Positions 18,683 through 27,602 are shown, counted from the first letter of the stretch. The stretch: DNA of 64,000 nucleotides from Lysinibacillus fusiformis (GCF_007362955.1 NZ_CP041696.1:4340001-4404000), one strand, 5' to 3'. The notes: generated by a model from the letters alone, not told the origin. Made by a program: numbers and translations.

Positions 18683-20632
18683 ATGAGTTATTTACGTGCT
18701 TTGTATAAAACGTATGAGGAAAATGAAGCGGAAGTGGGTGAAGTTTTCACCAAAGAAACAAAGGATAAAAAAGTGATTGAATATACACTACTACCATTGT
18801 CGCATACAACGCAAACAGCCCATATTGAAATTATAATCAACCTGGATGGTACGCTTTATGATGCAGACGTTATTGAAAAGATTAATACGATTTTACCATT
18901 TACCGAGAAGTCTGGAAGTCGGGCGGGGAAAAACTATGTACCTCATGTGTTACATGACAAATTGATGTATGTGGCAGGTGATTATGTTGCATATACAAAA
19001 GAAGAGGATAAGCGGGGGGCATATCTTGATTATTTAGAACAGCTCAGTGAATGGTGTGATTCACCCTATTGTCATCCACATGTGCAGGCTATCTATGACT
19101 ATGTGAAAAAGGGTACGCTTATTCAAGACTTAGTGGAACGTTCTATTTTACATGAAACAGAAACGGGGTTGCTACGTTCTAAGTGGGATACGAAACAGGA
19201 TGGGGACAAGCCACCTATTTTTCAAATGCTTGCGGGTGCACAAGAAAGTGCTTTTGTGCGATTTAATGTTCATGTGCCAGGTGAAGTAACAGATAGTGTG
19301 TGGAAAAATAAGGATATTTATAGTGCGTACAGTGCATTTTACAAAACCAAGCTTCAAGAAAGTGATATTTGCTATGTATCTGGTGAGCAATTACCAATAA
19401 CTGTACGTCATCCAAACAAGCTACGCAATTCAGGTGATAAAGCAAAGCTAATTTCAGCAAATGACAGCACAGGTTTTACATATCGTGGCCGTTTTAAGGA
19501 TAGCTTTGAAGCGGCGAATATTAGCTATGATGTCTCACAAAAGGCACATAATGCACTGAAGTGGCTAATTGAACGTCAAGGGAAGCAAGTAGATGGGCGT
19601 ATCTTCCTCGTATGGGGCTCGAAAAATCCAGATATGCCATATGTTGCAGATGATTTGTCAAGCGAAGTGTTTACAGATTTTAACAAAATTCTGGCGCAGC
19701 GAGATGCAATGTTAGCGCAAAAGGCTGATACAAAGAAAGTTTTGGCAGAACAGCACAGTCAAATTATTAGTGGTATAAAAAAGAACATGAATATCGTTGA
19801 GCATAAGGGCGAAAAGATCTATATTTTGACACTAGATGCGGCAACGCCTGGTCGATTGGCGGTGTTGTATTACCGTGATTTAGATATCAATGATTACTTT
19901 TCAAAGTTAGTCACTTGGCACGAAGAATGCAGCTGGCGTCATACAAGAAAAAAAGAAAATGAATGGGTGCAATACTTTGGTTCACCATCCTTTTATACGA
20001 TTGCCCATGCGGCATATGGACCAAGACCAAATGATAAGGTAGTCAATGGCGTGATGGAACGTATGCTACCATGCGTACTCGATGGACGAAAAATTCCAAT
20101 TGACATTGTGCGTAGTGCGATTGTGCGTGCCTCGAATCCACAGTTTTACGACCAATCGTGGGAATGGGAGCAAGCACTCGGTGTCGCATGTTCGATTGTG
20201 AAAAAACATTATTTTGACAAAGATAAGGAGGTTTACGCAGTGGCACTTGATACAGAAAATACAGAACGTGATTATTTATTTGGCCGTTTACTTGCAGTTG
20301 CGGATGTTCTTGAACGTACTGCACTAAAAAAAGAGCAAAGTACTAAAAAAGATAAAAGTGATGTCCGATCAACGAATGCTTTACGATATTTGAATGCGTT
20401 TTCACAACATCCAGAAAGAACTTGGCTAACAATCCAAAAAAATTTACAACCTTATCAAATGAAACTTGGTGAAAGCGGTATCTATTATTCAATGTTAATA
20501 GATGAGATTGGCTCGCAATTTAAGTTTAAAGAATTTACCGATGCACCGCTCAGTGGCAAGTATTTACTTGGCTACTATAGCCAGCGACAAGCATTGTACA
20601 CGAAAAAAGAAAAGAATGAAGAGGAGAATTAA
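18683..20632 (+). CDS. cas8c: Cas8c, large Cascade subunit (Csd1 family)
   Basis: A 649-residue protein between cas5c and cas7c, the canonical I-C order. It opens with SYLRALYKTYEENEAEVG and has the family stretch YVSGEQLPITVRHPNKLRN in the middle. Cas8c reads the PAM (TTC in studied I-C systems) and starts the R-loop. The AGGAGG ribosome site lies in the end of cas5c. The C-terminal part holds an internal ribosome site and GTG start that should produce Cas11c separately. No frameshift or missing segment is evident. Confidence 0.96.
   Translation: MSYLRALYKTYEENEAEVGEVFTKETKDKKVIEYTLLPLSHTTQTAHIEIIINLDGTLYDADVIEKINTILPFTEKSGSRAGKNYVPHVLHDKLMYVAGDYVAYTKEEDKRGAYLDYLEQLSEWCDSPYCHPHVQAIYDYVKKGTLIQDLVERSILHETETGLLRSKWDTKQDGDKPPIFQMLAGAQESAFVRFNVHVPGEVTDSVWKNKDIYSAYSAFYKTKLQESDICYVSGEQLPITVRHPNKLRNSGDKAKLISANDSTGFTYRGRFKDSFEAANISYDVSQKAHNALKWLIERQGKQVDGRIFLVWGSKNPDMPYVADDLSSEVFTDFNKILAQRDAMLAQKADTKKVLAEQHSQIISGIKKNMNIVEHKGEKIYILTLDAATPGRLAVLYYRDLDINDYFSKLVTWHEECSWRHTRKKENEWVQYFGSPSFYTIAHAAYGPRPNDKVVNGVMERMLPCVLDGRKIPIDIVRSAIVRASNPQFYDQSWEWEQALGVACSIVKKHYFDKDKEVYAVALDTENTERDYLFGRLLAVADVLERTALKKEQSTKKDKSDVRSTNALRYLNAFSQHPERTWLTIQKNLQPYQMKLGESGIYYSMLIDEIGSQFKFKEFTDAPLSGKYLLGYYSQRQALYTKKEKNEEEN
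20240..20632 (+). CDS. cas11c: Cas11c small subunit, internal start within cas8c
   Basis: Within cas8c, a strong AAGGAGG (20225-20231) lies 8 bases before an in-frame GTG (20240). The resulting 130-residue product starts (V/M)ALDTENTERDYLFGRLLAV. Known I-C systems make the Cas11 small subunit from just such an internal site, beginning with a very similar ALDT...GRLFAV motif. Cas11c stabilises the R-loop along the Cascade belly. It shares its stop codon with cas8c. The evidence is the ribosome site plus the family precedent. Confidence 0.85.
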   Translation: MALDTENTERDYLFGRLLAVADVLERTALKKEQSTKKDKSDVRSTNALRYLNAFSQHPERTWLTIQKNLQPYQMKLGESGIYYSMLIDEIGSQFKFKEFTDAPLSGKYLLGYYSQRQALYTKKEKNEEEN

Positions 20633-20635
20633 GAG

Positions 20636-21472
20636 ATGACAACATTAGATCATAAAATTGATTTTGCCGTTGTGTTTTCTGTGCAAAATGCCAACCCAAA
20701 CGGTGACCCATTAAATGGAAATCGCCCTCGTCAAAATTACGATGGCTACGGTGAAGTATCCGATGTATGTATTAAGCGTAAATTACGTAATCGCCTACAA
20801 GATATGGGCGAGGCGATTTTCGTGCAATCCGATGACCGCAATAACGATGGCTTTAAAAGTTTGAATGATCGTGCAGAATCTGTACCTGAATTAAAGAAGA
20901 TTAAAGCAGATAAAAAGGGGAATGCCGATGTGTATGCCACGATTGCAAGCAGCACATGGTTTGATGTACGTGCATTTGGACAAGTCTTTGCCTTTAAAGG
21001 TGACTCGTTATCAGTCGGTGTACGCGGTCCCGTATCGATTCATCCTGCAATTAGTCTTGCACCAATCGATATTACAAGTATTCAAATTACAAAAAGTGTG
21101 AACTCGGTTACTAGCGATAAAAAAGGCTCGGACACAATGGGCATGAAGCACCGCGTTGATTTCGGTATTTACAAATTTGTCGGTAGTATTAACACGCAAT
21201 TAGCAGAGAAAACAGGCTTTACAAATGAAGATGCAGCTAAGTTTAAAGAAGCATTGATAACATTATTTGAAAATGATGCATCGTCTGCTCGTCCAGAAGG
21301 ATCACTTGAAGTACATAAGGTGATTTGGTGGGAGCATAATTCGAAGCTTGGTCAATACTCATCTGCAAAAGTACATCGTGCCCTGCAAGTAACGGGTGAC
21401 ACGATTAATACATTAGACATTTCAGTTGAGCCATTAAAGGGGCTACAGGCGCATGAACTGGACGGTCAATGA
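20636..21472 (+). CDS. cas7c: Cas7c, Cascade backbone subunit (Csd2 family)
   Basis: A 278-residue RAMP protein. It has the family opening FAVVFSVQNANPNGDPLNGN and later the TMGMKHRVDFGIYKFVGSI segment. Several copies form the filament that holds the crRNA spacer and flips out every sixth base. That pattern explains why mismatches at guide positions 6 and 12 of the mini crRNA would be harmless. The start lies 3 bases after the cas8c stop with GAGGAG upstream, and its end overlaps cas4 by 20 bases. Confidence 0.97.
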   Translation: MTTLDHKIDFAVVFSVQNANPNGDPLNGNRPRQNYDGYGEVSDVCIKRKLRNRLQDMGEAIFVQSDDRNNDGFKSLNDRAESVPELKKIKADKKGNADVYATIASSTWFDVRAFGQVFAFKGDSLSVGVRGPVSIHPAISLAPIDITSIQITKSVNSVTSDKKGSDTMGMKHRVDFGIYKFVGSINTQLAEKTGFTNEDAAKFKEALITLFENDASSARPEGSLEVHKVIWWEHNSKLGQYSSAKVHRALQVTGDTINTLDISVEPLKGLQAHELDGQ

Positions 21473-22112
21473 AGATGCAAGTTATTTAATGTTATCGGGC
21501 ATTCAACATTTCCGTTTTTGTCCGCGGCAATGGGCGCTGATTCATATTGAGCAACAGTGGGCAGAAAACGTTCTCACAATTGAAGGTCAACACGTACACG
21601 AAAAGGCAGACCAGCCATTTTTACGTGAAAAGCGTGGAAAGAAATTGATTGTGCGCGCGATGCCCATTCGCTCGCACAGTTTAAAAACAAATGGTATTTG
21701 TGATGTTGTGGAATTTCATGAGAATGAAGATGGTGTTCCGTTACACGGTGAGGCAGGTACTTACTTGCCAATCCCTATAGAATATAAGCGAGGTAAGCCA
21801 AAAAAAGGGCAAGAGGATGTTGTGCAGCTTGTTGCACAGGCGATGTGTCTTGAGGAAATGCTATTATGCGACATTCCAATTGCCTATTTATTTTACGATG
21901 AAATAAAACGTCGTGTGGAAGTAGAAGTTACCGATGAAATGCGCGATGAGGTGCGGGCGATTTTCAAACAGATGCACCATTATTTTGACAAGCGGCATAC
22001 ACCAAAAGTGAAGACAGGTAAGCATTGTGTAAGCTGTTCCTTACAAAATATATGTATGCCAGAACTTATGTCGACTACAACAGTTCGTCGCTACATGGAG
22101 AGGTATTTATAA
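21453..22112 (+). CDS. cas4: Cas4 exonuclease, spacer-adaptation factor
   Basis: A 219-residue RecB-like nuclease. Cys23 lies in FRFCPRQWAL, and a C-terminal cluster (HCVSCSLQNICMPEL) supplies the remaining iron-sulfur ligands. Nuclease residues appear in the stretch IPIEYKRGK (Glu and Lys) and in VQLVAQAMCLEE. Cas4 works with Cas1-Cas2 to pick prespacers with the right PAM and orientation. The ATG lies inside the end of cas7c, and its stop overlaps the cas1 ATG as TAATG, so the genes are translationally coupled. Confidence 0.95.
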   Translation: MNWTVNEDASYLMLSGIQHFRFCPRQWALIHIEQQWAENVLTIEGQHVHEKADQPFLREKRGKKLIVRAMPIRSHSLKTNGICDVVEFHENEDGVPLHGEAGTYLPIPIEYKRGKPKKGQEDVVQLVAQAMCLEEMLLCDIPIAYLFYDEIKRRVEVEVTDEMRDEVRAIFKQMHHYFDKRHTPKVKTGKHCVSCSLQNICMPELMSTTTVRRYMERYL

Positions 22113-23143
22113 TGAGAAAATTATTAAATACGTTATTTATTACAACCCCAGATATTTACTTATCATTAAAAGGTGAAAATGTCGTTGTGACCCATGACGA
22201 GCAGCAGTTAGGGAGGATACCTCTACACAACTTAGAAGCAATTTGTACATTTGGTTATGCAGGAGCAAGTCCAAAACTAATGCACGCCTGCGTAGAGAAG
22301 AATATTAACCTGACTTTTTTATCGCAATCTGGTAAGTTTTTAGCAAGAGTAGTTGGCGAAAGCAAAGGCAATGTTGTGCTACGCAAAACACAGTATCGTT
22401 TATCTGAAAGTGAAGTCGAAAGTGCCAGAATTGCCCGGAATTTTATTTTCGCTAAAATTGCCAATCAAAAATGGATTTTAGAGCGTATGACACGAGATTA
22501 TCCACTCCGAGTAGATGTTCCTATTTTTAAGCAAGTTTCTAACGAATTAACGACAACATTGAAGGACATTTTAGTAACAGAAAATTTGGAAAGATTGCGT
22601 GGACTTGAAGGTCAAGCAGCTACTGCATACTTTAAGCTGTTCGATCAAATGATTCTGCAACAAAAGGAAACATTCTTCTTCAAAAATCGTAATCGTCGGC
22701 CACCAACTGATAATGTTAATGCTTTATTGTCATTTGCCTATACACTTCTCGCCGCAGATGTTGCTGCGTCATTAGAAGCAGTCGGTCTTGATGCTTATGT
22801 AGGCTTTCTACACCGAGATCGACCTGGTCGTGCCTCATTAGCACTAGATGTTATGGAAGAACTTCGAGGTGTCATGGCTGATCGATTTGTTCTAAAGATG
22901 ATTAATAAAAAAATTATGCAACCTGCCGATTTCGTTCAAAAAGAGAATGGTGCGGTGCTTTTGACGGAAGACGGTAGAAAAAAATTCATTAAAGCATGGC
23001 AAGAGCGTAAACAAGAAAGTTTAACACATCCATACTTAAATGAAAAAATTAGTTGGGGTCTTGTACCACATGCACAAGCAATGTTACTTGCTCGCTATTT
23101 AAGAGGTGATCTAGAAGAATATCCACCATTTTTATGGAAATGA
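22112..23143 (+). CDS. cas1: Cas1 integrase
   Basis: A 343-residue protein starting MRKLLNTLFITTPDIYLSL. The catalytic set is visible: Glu166 (RGLEGQAA), His234 (GFLHRDRPGR) and the acidic cluster around residues 246-250 (LDVMEE). With Cas2 it integrates new spacers at the leader-repeat junction. I use the ATG at 22112, which overlaps the cas4 stop and has GGAGAGG upstream, not the longer frame inside cas4. A single Cas1 appears to serve both arrays, which have different repeat stems. Confidence 0.97.
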   Translation: MRKLLNTLFITTPDIYLSLKGENVVVTHDEQQLGRIPLHNLEAICTFGYAGASPKLMHACVEKNINLTFLSQSGKFLARVVGESKGNVVLRKTQYRLSESEVESARIARNFIFAKIANQKWILERMTRDYPLRVDVPIFKQVSNELTTTLKDILVTENLERLRGLEGQAATAYFKLFDQMILQQKETFFFKNRNRRPPTDNVNALLSFAYTLLAADVAASLEAVGLDAYVGFLHRDRPGRASLALDVMEELRGVMADRFVLKMINKKIMQPADFVQKENGAVLLTEDGRKKFIKAWQERKQESLTHPYLNEKISWGLVPHAQAMLLARYLRGDLEEYPPFLWK

Positions 23144-23152
23144 GGGCTTTGT

Positions 23153-23443
23153 ATGTTAGTATTAGTCACTTATGATGTCGTTACGAAAACAGCTATTGGT
23201 CAAAAAAGATTACGTAAGGTTGCAAAAACATGTGAAAACTACGGCCTCCGCGTGCAAAATTCTGTATTTGAATGTGTTGTCGATGCTACACAATTTAAAC
23301 AATTGCAGCTGGCATTGCAAGGTATTATCGATAAAGAAGAAGATAGCCTTCGTTTTTATCAACTTGGAAATAATTACAAATCTAAAGTGATTCATGTAGG
23401 AGCCAAAGAAACTTTTAATGTGGAAGATACATTAATTTTATAG
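23153..23443 (+). CDS. cas2: Cas2, adaptation complex subunit
   Basis: A 96-residue ferredoxin-fold protein of normal length. It opens LVLVTYDVVTKTAIGQKRLRKVAK with the conserved Asp at the end of strand 1 and has the NSVFECVVD strand typical of the family. It forms the central dimer of the Cas1-Cas2 integrase. The gap to cas1 is 9 bases. It is the last gene of the cas operon, 169 bases before array 2. Confidence 0.96.
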   Translation: MLVLVTYDVVTKTAIGQKRLRKVAKTCENYGLRVQNSVFECVVDATQFKQLQLALQGIIDKEEDSLRFYQLGNNYKSKVIHVGAKETFNVEDTLIL

Positions 23444-23612
23444 TAGATAGCTAGTGCGAATGACAAGTGTACATAAAAACCCCAAGAGATTCGCACCAAA
23501 TTTTGTTCTGAAATATATAATTTATCATGATGGATTTGGTTCAATAGAAATATCTAGAATTAATTTATAGTAATAATCATTAAGAATTATTATTATTTTA
23601 TTGATTTTTGCA
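23444..23612 (+). promoter_or_regulatory. CRISPR leader 2
   Basis: GTGCGAA (23454-23460) and TTCGCAC (23490-23496) form the same inverted repeat as in leader 1, with the same 29-base gap and the same 116 bases to the first repeat. The block TTCGCACCA-ATTTTGT is shared. An AATAAT/ATTATT inverted repeat starts 41 bases before the repeat, as in leader 1. Most other bases have diverged, so the kept positions are likely functional. Confidence 0.8.
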
Positions 23613-25718
23613 GTCACTCCCTTTATGGGGAGTGTGGATTGAAATAAAACTTGCATTTGATAAATCCGGTTCTGTTACAGTCACTCCCTTTATGGGGAGT
23701 GTGGATTGAAATCTTTCCTTAGCACTCCAAGAGTATCCTAACGACTGTCACTCCCTTTATGGGGAGTGTGGATTGAAATAAACCTAAATCATAACCATGT
23801 TTTTCAATATTGTCACTCCCTTTATGGGGAGTGTGGATTGAAATCAGCGGCAGGGAATCATCCCTACCTTGGCGCTAATGTCACTCCCTTTATGGGGAGT
23901 GTGGATTGAAATTATTTTAGGTATGAGCGCAAGTAACAAAGAGACGTCACTCCCTTTATGGGGAGTGTGGATTGAAATATTGACCAAATTACTCTTTTGT
24001 TTATTGTCAACGTCACTCCCTTTATGGGGAGTGTGGATTGAAATAACAAGTGCATTTAATACATCGTCATAATACTCGTCACTCCCTTTATGGGGAGTGT
24101 GGATTGAAATATTACTACTATTAACAACAGTTTTAGTAGGCTTTGTCACTCCCTTTATGGGGAGTGTGGATTGAAATCCAAAGACGATACATTTTAATGC
24201 GCATCTGTTCCGTCACTCCCTTTATGGGGAGTGTGGATTGAAATATTAGATTACTTCAAGTAAATTAAAATAAGCTTTGTCACTCCCTTTATGGGGAGTG
24301 TGGATTGAAATAAAAAATAAAAGTTTATAGCGCTGAAGGATTTTGTCACTCCCTTTATGGGGAGTGTGGATTGAAATTTTTTCAAAACGTATAGTAAGTC
24401 CAAACTTATTGTCACTCCCTTTATGGGGAGTGTGGATTGAAATATTTAGAAACAAAAAAAGGTACACGCCAATTCCTGTCACTCCCTTTATGGGGAGTGT
24501 GGATTGAAATGTACAGATAAAACACTGTCGTTAAAACCAAAAGTCACTCCCTTTATGGGGAGTGTGGATTGAAATAACCACAGCCGCCGACTTACCCGAG
24601 CCCTGGTCGCGTCACTCCCTTTATGGGGAGTGTGGATTGAAATAACAAGTGCATTTAATACATCGTCATAATACTCGTCACTCCCTTTATGGGGAGTGTG
24701 GATTGAAATTCTTAATTCTGCATTTTGTACAAATGACCTTTTGTCACTCCCTTTATGGGGAGTGTGGATTGAAATATATATGGAAGAACAAATCGAAAGT
24801 ACTGGCATGGGTCACTCCCTTTATGGGGAGTGTGGATTGAAATTTGTTTTTCTAAAGCAGGAGCAATTTCTGTTTTAAGTCACTCCCTTTATGGGGAGTG
24901 TGGATTGAAATATACTTTGCAGATAGAGAACCTAATCCACTATGAGTCACTCCCTTTATGGGGAGTGTGGATTGAAATATTTGATGTTAAAAAGACGTTA
25001 CAACGGTCATTGTCACTCCCTTTATGGGGAGTGTGGATTGAAATAATTTTTAGCGACTTGGAGCCTTTTTATATCTACGTCACTCCCTTTATGGGGAGTG
25101 TGGATTGAAATAACAGCTTTGCGATAATCTTGATTAGTCACATCGTGTCACTCCCTTTATGGGGAGTGTGGATTGAAATCAGCAACGAGTCCATCAAAAG
25201 TCAATACGGTTATTGTCCCTTTATGGGGAGTGTGGATTGAAATAATTAAATATGATAATTACATAATTATTAAGGCAGTCACTCCCTTTATGGGGAGTGT
25301 GGATTGAAATCATTTTGGGTGATAAAAGGATAGTGGCTGTGGTAGTGTCACTCCCTTTATGGGGAGTGTGGATTGAAATCTGAGTAATTTCCATCAAAAG
25401 TTGTATCATAAATGCGTCACTCCCTTTATGGGGAGTGTGGATTGAAATGTTTACTCCTGATACTGTTACAACATGGTCGATAGTCACTCCCTTTATGGGG
25501 AGTGTAGATTGAAATGGTCGTTGCTGTGCCTGTACATCACCTGGTATTGTCGTCACTCCCTTTATGGGGAGTGTGGATTGAAATAATAGCTTTTCGGTAG
25601 TCAGGATTAGTAACATCATGTCACTCCCTTTATGGGGAGTGTGGATTGAAATAATGTGTATCTTTGGTATTTCCCTGAGTATTTCGTCACTCCCTACATG
25701 GGGAGTGTGGATTGAAAC
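23613..25718 (+). CRISPR. Type I-C CRISPR array 2: 32 repeats, 31 spacers
   Basis: The 33-bp repeat starts GTCACTCCCTTTATGGGGAG and ends TGTGGATTGAAAT. Repeats begin at 23613, 23680, 23747 and continue to 25686. CACTCCC pairs with GGGAGTG, so the stem differs from array 1 while the 3' tag is the same. Variants near the distal end are a 4-bp deletion in the repeat at 25215-25243, one base change in 25493-25525, and TT-to-AC plus a final C in the last repeat (25686-25718). Spacers 6, 10 and 14 match array 1 spacers 9, 6 and 7. Spacers 7 and 16 are identical. Spacers 23 and 30 are divergent versions of one target. Confidence 0.98.
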
Positions 25719-26292
25719 AGGCATTCTACAACTATTTCAGCAACGTCATCCGCAAGTGAAGATTATTTTTAAACCTGTGCACACGACAGAAATTGCCAAA
25801 CATTTATTGCAGTCAGGGAACCTTGATGTCGCCTTTATTACCGATACGTATAAGGCAACACCTATGCTACACCGCGAACGCCTTACGCAAGAGCAAATAG
25901 TTTTTGTTAGTGCTCCTTCGGCAGTTTTGCAAAAAGATGTATTATCTGCACAACAATGTGCCAATGAAACGTTGTTGATAACGGAAAATGGCTGCTCATA
26001 CCGTAATCAATTAGAATCTTACTTACAACAAGAAGGCGTCTATCCAGCACAAATGATTGAATTTGCCAGTATTGAAGCCATCAAGCAATGTGTAATGGCA
26101 GGCTTAGGCATTTCTTTTTTACCGAGAATGGTGGTGGAGAAGGAGTTAGAGAACACGCGCTTAAAGGAATTGCCTACAACGATGGAATTAGCTAGAATTT
26201 TTACGGATATTGCTTGGCATAAGGATAAACATATATCACCGTATCTCGCTGATTTTATAGATATTGCCATTAATAGGTATAAGGGAATTTAA
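25719..26292 (+). pseudogene. LysR-type regulator, substrate-binding domain only (truncated by the CRISPR locus)
   Basis: Directly after the last repeat the frame reads GILQLFQQRHPQVKIIF and runs to a TAA at 26290-26292. The 190 residues match the C-terminal effector domain of LysR regulators (ILQLF...HTTEIAKHLLQSGNLDVAFI, and MAGLGISFLPRMVVEKEL near the end). The usual N-terminal DNA-binding domain of about 90 residues is missing, and no start with a ribosome site is present; the upstream frame is only CRISPR repeats. The CRISPR-Cas locus therefore appears to have replaced or landed in the 5' part of this gene. No matching N-terminal part was found upstream of array 1. Confidence 0.8.
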
Positions 26293-26336
26293 GAACGATT
26301 AGTTATGTGTAGGTATTCAATGGGCATGGGGCTGTT

Positions 26337-26456
26337 CCAAAGGTAAAAATCCGCGTAGACTCCTGCAGGAAAGCAAGAGCACGAGACACAGCAGGGAGCG
26401 TAAGCGAGCGATGCGGCTCGAGCCTTGCCCGCGGAAAGCGTAGCGGATTTTTCCAT
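26337..26456. repeat. GC-rich Bacillaceae-type intergenic repeat, full copy
   Basis: A GC-rich block bounded by AAAAATCCGC (26345-26354) and its complement GCGGATTTTT near 26443-26452. The interior has the CCTGCAGGA and CCCGCGGAAAGC segments typical of a repeat scattered through Bacillus and relatives. The terminal inverted repeat would allow a long hairpin. A shortened copy lies at 30334-30410. Confidence 0.65.
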
Positions 26457-26521
26457 ATAGGAAGATAGTCGTTATTGTTTGAAGGGTTTTTTAAACAGCT
26501 CCATTTTTTTAGTTCGATAAG

Positions 26522-27574
26522 TTAAACATTCAATAATGTATTATTAATAATCTCACGGTTTCTAGATGCAAATACATCGTTGTGCGAAGAGACGGTCGCC
26601 ATTTTATCAGCTTCAGGCTCAATTGTTAGTTTAATGCTATTGACGGCATTAACGGCATCTTGGAATGCGCCAGCAATTAAATGGATTTTCCCATCATACT
26701 GTGCGATATCTCCCACAGCATATAAACCTTCAATCGTTGTTTGGCAGTCGGTATTTGTTTGTAAAAAGTAATTGCGAACTTCATCACGCTTAGGCTCAAT
26801 AGCATTATCAAAGGAGAAAGATTGATCTCGGTCATAACCATGATTAATCAATACTTCATCTATAACAAGGGTCGCTGTTTCGTTTGTTGCCTTGTTTTCA
26901 ATAATGACTCTTTTAATTTTTGTTTTTTCTTCGTTCGCTACCAATGTTTTAATAGACGTTTGTGTAATGATAGGTATGCCATACGCTTGTAACTTTTTCA
27001 CTTGTGCTTCATGAGCAGAGATTTCTTCCCCACGATAAATAATCGTTATGTCTTTTGCAATATCCAGTAAATCACATGCCCAGTCAATGGCCGAGTTACC
27101 ACCGCCAGAAATTAATAAAGATTTATCTTTGAAGCGCTCGATACCACGAATTGTGTAATGAAGATTGGAAACTTCGAATTTTTCTGCACCTTCTAAGTCC
27201 AGCTTGATAGGGCTAATAATTCCTCCACCAACAGCGACTATGACATTTTTTGAATAATGTTTTTCACCTGTACTAGTAGTAATGATGAAAACATCATTTT
27301 CCTTCGTAACGCTATCAACTTTTGTATTTAAACAAACAGTAGGGTCAAATGTCAGACCTTGTTCTACTAAATTCTCAATAACTTTTTGGGCAGGTGTTGC
27401 TGGTAAAGCGCCAATATCCCAAATTAACTTTTCAGGATAGACGTGAATTTTTCCACCAAGTACTGATTTATATTCGATTATTTTAGTTTTTAAATCACGA
27501 AGTCCTGCATAAAAAGCACTATATAGTCCACTAGGGCCGCCACCAATTATTGTTACATCATAAATGTTTTTCAT
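26522..27574 (-). CDS. ycgT: Ferredoxin/flavodoxin-NADP+ reductase, thioredoxin-reductase-like (YcgT/YumC type)
   Basis: A 350-residue flavoprotein without the redox CxxC of true thioredoxin reductase. The FAD motif GGGPSGLYSAFYAG is at the N-terminus, the NAD(P) motif GGGNSAID in the middle and YAVGDIAQYDGK near the end. It passes electrons from NADPH to ferredoxin or flavodoxin. It starts at an ATG behind AGGAGATG. A good Fur-box lies upstream (27603-27617), suggesting induction under iron starvation, which fits the YcgT paralogue rather than the constitutive YumC. It is a single-gene unit. Confidence 0.85.
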   Translation of the reverse strand: MKNIYDVTIIGGGPSGLYSAFYAGLRDLKTKIIEYKSVLGGKIHVYPEKLIWDIGALPATPAQKVIENLVEQGLTFDPTVCLNTKVDSVTKENDVFIITTSTGEKHYSKNVIVAVGGGIISPIKLDLEGAEKFEVSNLHYTIRGIERFKDKSLLISGGGNSAIDWACDLLDIAKDITIIYRGEEISAHEAQVKKLQAYGIPIITQTSIKTLVANEEKTKIKRVIIENKATNETATLVIDEVLINHGYDRDQSFSFDNAIEPKRDEVRNYFLQTNTDCQTTIEGLYAVGDIAQYDGKIHLIAGAFQDAVNAVNSIKLTIEPEADKMATVSSHNDVFASRNREIINNTLLNV

Positions 27575-27602
27575 AGCACATCTCCTAAATAGTTATTCTC
27601 AT

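Noticed and set aside
23844..25724. Open frames with ISIHTPHKGSD or SLPLWGVWIEI repeats on both strands
   Set aside because: They are read-through of array 2 repeats and spacers; only the part after 25718 has real protein similarity (LysR).
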